Assembly: GCA_020852655.1 (NCBI GenBank)
Contig: JADZAI010000028.1
Location: 119,977 to 183,976, forward strand
Origin: Alphaproteobacteria bacterium
GTDB taxonomy: Bacteria > Pseudomonadota > Alphaproteobacteria > Micropepsales > Micropepsaceae
Reading direction: 5' to 3'
Length of the DNA: 64,000 nt
The notes below the pieces were generated by a model. It did no database searches. It saw only the letters and a list, made by a program, of their open reading frames with translations, and was not told the origin of the DNA. Numbering within the stretch: position 1 is the first letter of the stretch; each line of letters opens with the position of its first letter. This document shows, one piece after another, positions 59,884 to 64,000 of the stretch. Position numbers and translations under genes: made by a program.

Positions 59884-62431
59884 ACCCGTCGATCTCACCA
59901 ATTGCGACCGCGAGCCGATCCATATCCCCGGCAGCATCCAGCCGCATGGGACGCTGGTGGTGTGCGACGCCAGCGCCTCGCTCGTCACCCGGCATGCGGC
60001 GAACGCGGCGGATGTCCTCGGCCTCGCCGAACGGGATGCGAACGGCCGGCCGCTCGACGCGCTGATCGGCGGGGCCGCCGTGCATGAAATCCGCAATGCC
60101 CTCGCCCGCGCCCTCGACCCGTCGCGGCCGGGCCTGCTGTTCGGCCAGCCCTTGGGCGATTCCGGAGCGCGTTTCGACGTGTGCGTCCACCGGCACAAGG
60201 GCCATGTCGTCATCGAGTTCGAGCCCGCGCCGCCCGACGGTGCAGGCACGCCGCTGGAGATCACGCGCGCCCTCACCGCCCGCCTCGGCCGGATCGACGA
60301 CACCGACGATCTGGTGCGCGCCGCGGCGCGGCTGGTGCGCAGCCTGCTCGGCTACGACCGGGTGATGATCTATCGCTTCGCGCATGACGGCGCGGGGCAG
60401 GTGGTCAGCGAAGCGCGGCGGGCCGACCTTGAAAGCTTTCTCGGCCAGTATTTTCCCGCCAGCGACATTCCCCAGCAGGCCCGCGCGCTGTACCTGAAGA
60501 ACACCATCCGGGTGATCTCGGACGCGGATTTCCAGCCCATTCCGATTCACCCGGCACTCGATGCTTCGGGCGAGCCACTGGATCTTTCGTTCGCCCATCT
60601 GCGCAGCGTCTCGCCGATCCACTGCGAGTATCTGCGCAACATGGGCGTGGCGGCCTCGATGTCGGTGTCGATCGTGGTGGGCGGCGAATTGTGGGGCCTC
60701 ATCGCGTGCCATCACTACGCCCCGCGCGTGCTCTCGCTCGGGCAGCGGATCGCGGCGGAGATGTTCGGCGAGTTCTTCTCGCTGCATCTCGAGGCGCTGT
60801 CGAACCGCCGCAAGCTGGATTCCGCCCGCAGCGCCAGGCAGGCGCTCGACCGGCTGCTCACCCACGCCTCGCACCAGGCCGATATCCTCGCCCTGCTCCA
60901 GGACAATCTGAACGACCTGATGCAGCTCATGCCGTGCGACGGCATCGGCCTCTGGGTGCACGGGACGTGGTCGTCGCGCGGCTCGGCGCCGCCGCCGCGG
61001 CTGGCGCCGGTGCTCGCCCGTTTCGTGAGCACGGTCTCGGAGGCGCGCGTCTGGGCGACGCATGCCCTCTCGTCGGGCCTGCCGGAAGCCGAGGCCTATA
61101 AGGACGAGGTTTCCGGCGTGCTCGCGATCCCGCTCTCGCAGCGCCCGCGCGACTATCTCTTCTTCTTCCGCAAGGAAGTGATCCAGACGGTCAACTGGGC
61201 CGGCAATCCGGAGAAGACCTACGAGGTCGGGCCGCTGGGCGACCGGCTGACGCCGCGCAAGAGCTTCGCGATCTGGAAGCAAACCGTCGAGCGCCAGTCG
61301 GGCCCGTGGACGGCGGCCGATCGCGAGATCGCCGAGGCGACCCGCGCGGCGCTCGTCGAAACCGTGCTGCGCCACAACGAGATGCTCGCCGACGAGCGCA
61401 GCAAGGCGGATCTCCGGCAGAAGATGCTCAACGAGGAGCTCAACCACCGGGTCAAGAACATCCTCGCCCTCATCAAGTCGCTGGTCTCGCATCCGGTGCA
61501 GCCGGGGCGCAGCCTTGCGGGCTATATCCAGTCGCTGAAGGGCCGCGTGCAGGCGCTGGGCGTCGCGCATGACCAGGTGGTGCGCGGCGACGGCGGCGGC
61601 GGGCTCGCCGACCTGCTGAAGGCCGAGCTCTCGCCCTATCGCGAGCGGGCCGATGCGGTGACGCTGGAGGGTCCGGCGCTCGCGCTCGATTCGCGCGCCT
61701 ATTCGGTGATGGCGCTCGTGCTGCACGAACTGGCGACCAACGCGGCCAAGTATGGGGCGCTCTCCCGCGCATCGGGCTGCGTGGAGGTGCGCTGGACGCT
61801 GAGCGCCGACGGGGCCTGCGAGATCCGCTGGGCCGAGAGCGGCGGGCCGCCCGTCGCCGCCGGCCAGCGCCAGGGCTTCGGCTCGGTGCTCATCAACCGC
61901 AGCGTTCCGTTCGACCTCGGCGGCGAGAGCGAGATCCACTACCCGCCGTCCGGGGTCACGGCCCGCTTCCTCATCCCGGCGCGCTGCGTGCAGGAGCTGG
62001 ACCCGGCCGCTCCGGCCCGCGACGCCGCCGCGAAGGGATCGGACAGCGAGCGCGATCCGACGCTCCTCGGGCTGCGGATACTTCTTGTGGAGGACCAGCT
62101 GCTGATCGCGATGGATGCCGAGACGATGCTCGTGGCCTGCGGCGCCGACCTGGTGGAGACCGCGGCCTCCGCCAACGAAGGCCTCCAGCGCCTCGCCGAG
62201 TTCGCGCCGGATGCGGCCGTGCTGGACGTCAATCTCGGCACCGGCACGTCGATCCCGGTCGCCGAGGAACTGATACGGCGCGCGATCCCGTTCGTCTTCG
62301 CCACCGGCTATGGCGACAGCATCACCATACCGCCCTCGCTCCGGCACGTCCCGGTGGTGCGCAAGCCCTATGACGGCGACGCGCTTGTGGGGATGCTGAC
62401 GCGGGCGATCGCCGGCGCGGGCAAGGCGTAG
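59870..62431 (+). CDS. bphP: bacteriophytochrome hybrid HWE histidine kinase
   Basis: The 853-residue photoreceptor has the biliverdin-attaching Cys12 near the N-terminus (LTNCDREPIHIPGSIQPHG) and the PAS and GAF domains with FPASDIPQQAR. The PHY tongue motif is PRKSF (462-466). An HWE-type kinase follows with His526 in ELNHRVKNILALIKSL, HELATNAAKYG and the WAESGGP signature. A C-terminal receiver has Asp786 in AVLDVNLGTG. Red and far-red light should change kinase activity. It is encoded directly after the heme oxygenase that makes its chromophore. Confidence 0.94.
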   Translation: MPPHEPVDLTNCDREPIHIPGSIQPHGTLVVCDASASLVTRHAANAADVLGLAERDANGRPLDALIGGAAVHEIRNALARALDPSRPGLLFGQPLGDSGARFDVCVHRHKGHVVIEFEPAPPDGAGTPLEITRALTARLGRIDDTDDLVRAAARLVRSLLGYDRVMIYRFAHDGAGQVVSEARRADLESFLGQYFPASDIPQQARALYLKNTIRVISDADFQPIPIHPALDASGEPLDLSFAHLRSVSPIHCEYLRNMGVAASMSVSIVVGGELWGLIACHHYAPRVLSLGQRIAAEMFGEFFSLHLEALSNRRKLDSARSARQALDRLLTHASHQADILALLQDNLNDLMQLMPCDGIGLWVHGTWSSRGSAPPPRLAPVLARFVSTVSEARVWATHALSSGLPEAEAYKDEVSGVLAIPLSQRPRDYLFFFRKEVIQTVNWAGNPEKTYEVGPLGDRLTPRKSFAIWKQTVERQSGPWTAADREIAEATRAALVETVLRHNEMLADERSKADLRQKMLNEELNHRVKNILALIKSLVSHPVQPGRSLAGYIQSLKGRVQALGVAHDQVVRGDGGGGLADLLKAELSPYRERADAVTLEGPALALDSRAYSVMALVLHELATNAAKYGALSRASGCVEVRWTLSADGACEIRWAESGGPPVAAGQRQGFGSVLINRSVPFDLGGESEIHYPPSGVTARFLIPARCVQELDPAAPARDAAAKGSDSERDPTLLGLRILLVEDQLLIAMDAETMLVACGADLVETAASANEGLQRLAEFAPDAAVLDVNLGTGTSIPVAEELIRRAIPFVFATGYGDSITIPPSLRHVPVVRKPYDGDALVGMLTRAIAGAGKA

Positions 62432-63427
62432 CTAGAGCAGGCCCGCCGATTTCGCGAGGCCGTGCAGCGGCACGGCGGGGCGCGGCCCGATATGCGAGAT
62501 GACTTCGGCGGCGGCGAGGCAGCCGAGGCGGCCGCTGGTCGCCATCCCGAGGTCATGCGCGACGCCGTAGAGGAAGCCGGCCGCGAACTGGTCGCCGGCG
62601 CCGGTCGTGTCGACCACCTGCACGTCCGGCATGGCGTCGATGAGATGGACGGCCGAGCCCTGGAAGACGACCGCGCCCTTCTCCGATCGCGTCACGGCGA
62701 AGAGCTTGCCGGTGGCGCGCGCGTTCTGGAACGCGTCGTCGAAATTCGAGGTCTCGTAGAGCGAGACGAGTTCGTCCTGGTTGGCGAAGACGATGTCGAA
62801 GTCGTTCTCGATGAGGTCGATGAAGTCCGGCCGGAAGCGGCCGACGCAGAAGGCGTCCGAACAGGTGAAGGCGACGAGCCGGTTGGCCGCCCTGGCGGCG
62901 CGGATCGCCTTGCGGACGGCGCCCTTCAGCGTCTCCGAATCCCACAGATAGCCTTCGATGAAGAGGATTTTCGAGGCGGCGATCAGCTCCTCGTCGATGT
63001 CGCCCTCGTCGAGTTCGACCGAGGCGCCGAGATAGGTGTTCATCGAACGCTCGCCGTCCGGCGTCACGAGGATGACCGAGCGGGCGGTCGAGGCGCCGTC
63101 CTTGGCGGCGGGCGTGTCGTAGTGGACGCCGATCCGGCGCGTGCCGGCGGCGAAGCCTTCGCCCAGCCAGTCGTCGTGCACGCGGCCGATGAAGGCGCCC
63201 TGGCCGCCGAGCGAGGCAAGCCCTGCGATGGTGTTCGCGGCCGAGCCGCCCGGCACGATCGTCGTGTCGGCGAGCGTGTCCTCCAGCAGCTTCGCGCGGT
63301 GCGGATCGATGAGCGTCATCGCGCCCTTCGCGATGCCGTGCCGTATCAGATAGGCGTCGTCGGCCTTGGCGATCACGTCGACGATGGCGTTGCCAAGGCC
63401 GGCAACGTCGAAACGGGCAGAGGTCAT
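62432..63427 (-). CDS. adenosine kinase-like PfkB family carbohydrate kinase
   Basis: The 331-residue ribokinase-fold protein begins FDVAGLGNAIVDVIAKADDAYL. It has VPGGSAANTIAGLASLGG (PfkB signature 1) and VVDTTGAGDQFAAGFLYG (signature 2 with the catalytic Asp). The overall pattern is the alphaproteobacterial adenosine kinase group. It phosphorylates adenosine or a related nucleoside. It is convergent with bphP, with 0 bp between stops. Confidence 0.88.
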   Translation of the reverse strand: MTSARFDVAGLGNAIVDVIAKADDAYLIRHGIAKGAMTLIDPHRAKLLEDTLADTTIVPGGSAANTIAGLASLGGQGAFIGRVHDDWLGEGFAAGTRRIGVHYDTPAAKDGASTARSVILVTPDGERSMNTYLGASVELDEGDIDEELIAASKILFIEGYLWDSETLKGAVRKAIRAARAANRLVAFTCSDAFCVGRFRPDFIDLIENDFDIVFANQDELVSLYETSNFDDAFQNARATGKLFAVTRSEKGAVVFQGSAVHLIDAMPDVQVVDTTGAGDQFAAGFLYGVAHDLGMATSGRLGCLAAAEVISHIGPRPAVPLHGLAKSAGLL

Positions 63428-63480
63428 GGGCGTCCGCTGGGGTAGGGAAGGCGCGGTGATGGGTGTTGCCCGCGGCGCGG

Positions 63481-64000
63481 TCAAGTCTCTTTTGCCTTGT
63501 ACCGGCAGAGATCGAGCACCGGACAGGCCGGGCATTTCGGCTTGCGGGCGAGGCAGGTGTAGCGCCCGTGCAGGATCAGCCAGTGATGGGCGTGGCGCAT
63601 GTAGCGCTTCGGCACCCGCTTCAGCAGGCGCAGCTCGACCGCCAGGACGGTCTTGCCCGGCGCCAGCCCGGTGCGGTTGGCGACGCGGAAGACATGCGTG
63701 TCGACCGCCAGCGTCTCCTCGCCGAAGGCCATGTTGAGCACCACGTTGGCCGTCTTGCGCCCGACGCCGGGGAGCGTTTCCAGCACCGTGCGGTCGCGCG
63801 GGACTTCGCTGCCGAATTCGGCGATCAGCCGCTGCGACAGGGCGATCACGTTCTTTGCCTTGCCGCGGAAGAGGCCGATCGTCTTGATATAGTCGCGGAC
63901 CTTGTCCTCGCCGAGCGCCACCATCTTCTCCGGCGTGTCGGCGACCTTGAAGAGCGGTCCGGCCGCCTTGTTGACGCCCTTGTCGGTCGCCTGCGCCGAC
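63481..64000 (-). CDS. nth: endonuclease III (5' partial)
   Basis: The gene runs off the right edge. The visible 173 codons include LSAQATDKGVNKAAGPLFKVADTPEKM and the helix-hairpin-helix LPGVGRKTANVVLNM with its catalytic Lys. They also include VDTHVFRVANRTG with the catalytic Asp and the iron-sulfur loop CLARKPKCPACPVLDLC (C-x6-C-x2-C-x5-C). It excises oxidised pyrimidines and nicks the abasic strand. Confidence 0.95.
   Translation of the reverse strand, partial: SAQATDKGVNKAAGPLFKVADTPEKMVALGEDKVRDYIKTIGLFRGKAKNVIALSQRLIAEFGSEVPRDRTVLETLPGVGRKTANVVLNMAFGEETLAVDTHVFRVANRTGLAPGKTVLAVELRLLKRVPKRYMRHAHHWLILHGRYTCLARKPKCPACPVLDLCRYKAKET

Noticed and set aside
59351..62347. 998-codon minus-strand ORF over the heme oxygenase and phytochrome
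   Set aside because: Antisense shadow of two strongly supported genes, with no recognisable protein motifs.

Overview
The window is a high-GC alphaproteobacterial chromosome segment read close to the replication-gene region. The block mutM / echA / rpsT / dnaA / dnaN / recF / gyrB on the minus strand, with ubiE-ubiB-coaBC-dut running the other way, is an arrangement typical of Alphaproteobacteria. An ornithine-lipid acyltransferase, a bacteriophytochrome with an HWE kinase, NADP malic enzyme, and hslVU close to hisB/H/A/F/E agree with that. I cannot resolve the order or genus from sequence alone.

Layout. 1-9.3 kb: a hybrid histidine kinase cut by the window edge, an AmpG-type MFS permease, olsB, a compact mtnB-mtnD-mtnC methionine-salvage operon, a TauE/SafE permease divergent from a LysR regulator, then SemiSWEET and a low-affinity-iron-permease-like protein. 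9.2-14 kb: two genes of unknown function, then a visibly GC-poor two-gene restriction-modification island. The island has a PvuII-like N4-cytosine methyltransferase and an Mrr-type nuclease, and it lies between two 80-bp, 95% identical structured repeats. 14-20.7 kb: malic enzyme, then hslV and hslU separated by two tandem AbrB-Doc toxin-antitoxin modules, then a DUF3800 gene. 20.9-24.8 kb: hisB, hisH, an acyl-CoA synthetase and hisA. 24.9-34.4 kb: accessory genes and gene remnants, TspO, a CPBP protease, sufE, VOC, a YgjP-like peptidase, an SDR with a divergent LysR, and PBP1A. 34.5-44.7 kb: a secreted protein, a TIR-WD40 protein, then gyrB-recF-dnaN-dnaA-rhodanese-rpsT and a frameshifted HicB. 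44.7-53.8 kb: echA, mutM, a flavin-nucleotide-binding protein, a zeta-toxin-like kinase, ubiE, ubiB, hicAB, a saccharopine-dehydrogenase-like gene, coaBC and dut. 53.9-64 kb: a small gene behind a Fur-like box, cysK, a zinc alcohol dehydrogenase, hisF, CYTH-CHAD, hisE, heme oxygenase plus bacteriophytochrome, adenosine kinase, and nth (cut by the window edge).

How the genes work together. Most of the window is housekeeping: replication initiation and clamp, histidine biosynthesis, ubiquinone, CoA, dUTP hygiene, and base-excision repair (mutM, nth). Mobile or selfish modules sit at the seams of these conserved blocks: one RM island, two AbrB-Doc modules, one HicAB, a dead HicB, a zeta-like kinase, DUF3800 and TIR-WD40. 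The hisE-bphO-bphP run ends in a complete light-sensing unit, with an enzyme that makes biliverdin followed by the receptor that binds it.

The observations I consider most worth checking are: the repeat-flanked RM island with its unusual enzyme pairing; the split of hslVU by two AbrB-Doc modules, one with a ruined Fic motif; a hisE gene with no ATG, GTG or TTG start; a 21-bp minisatellite read in two frames by overlapping genes; a retropepsin-like gene lacking its catalytic core; and a Fur-box-preceded 62-residue protein of unknown function. No rRNA, tRNA or CRISPR array was recognised.
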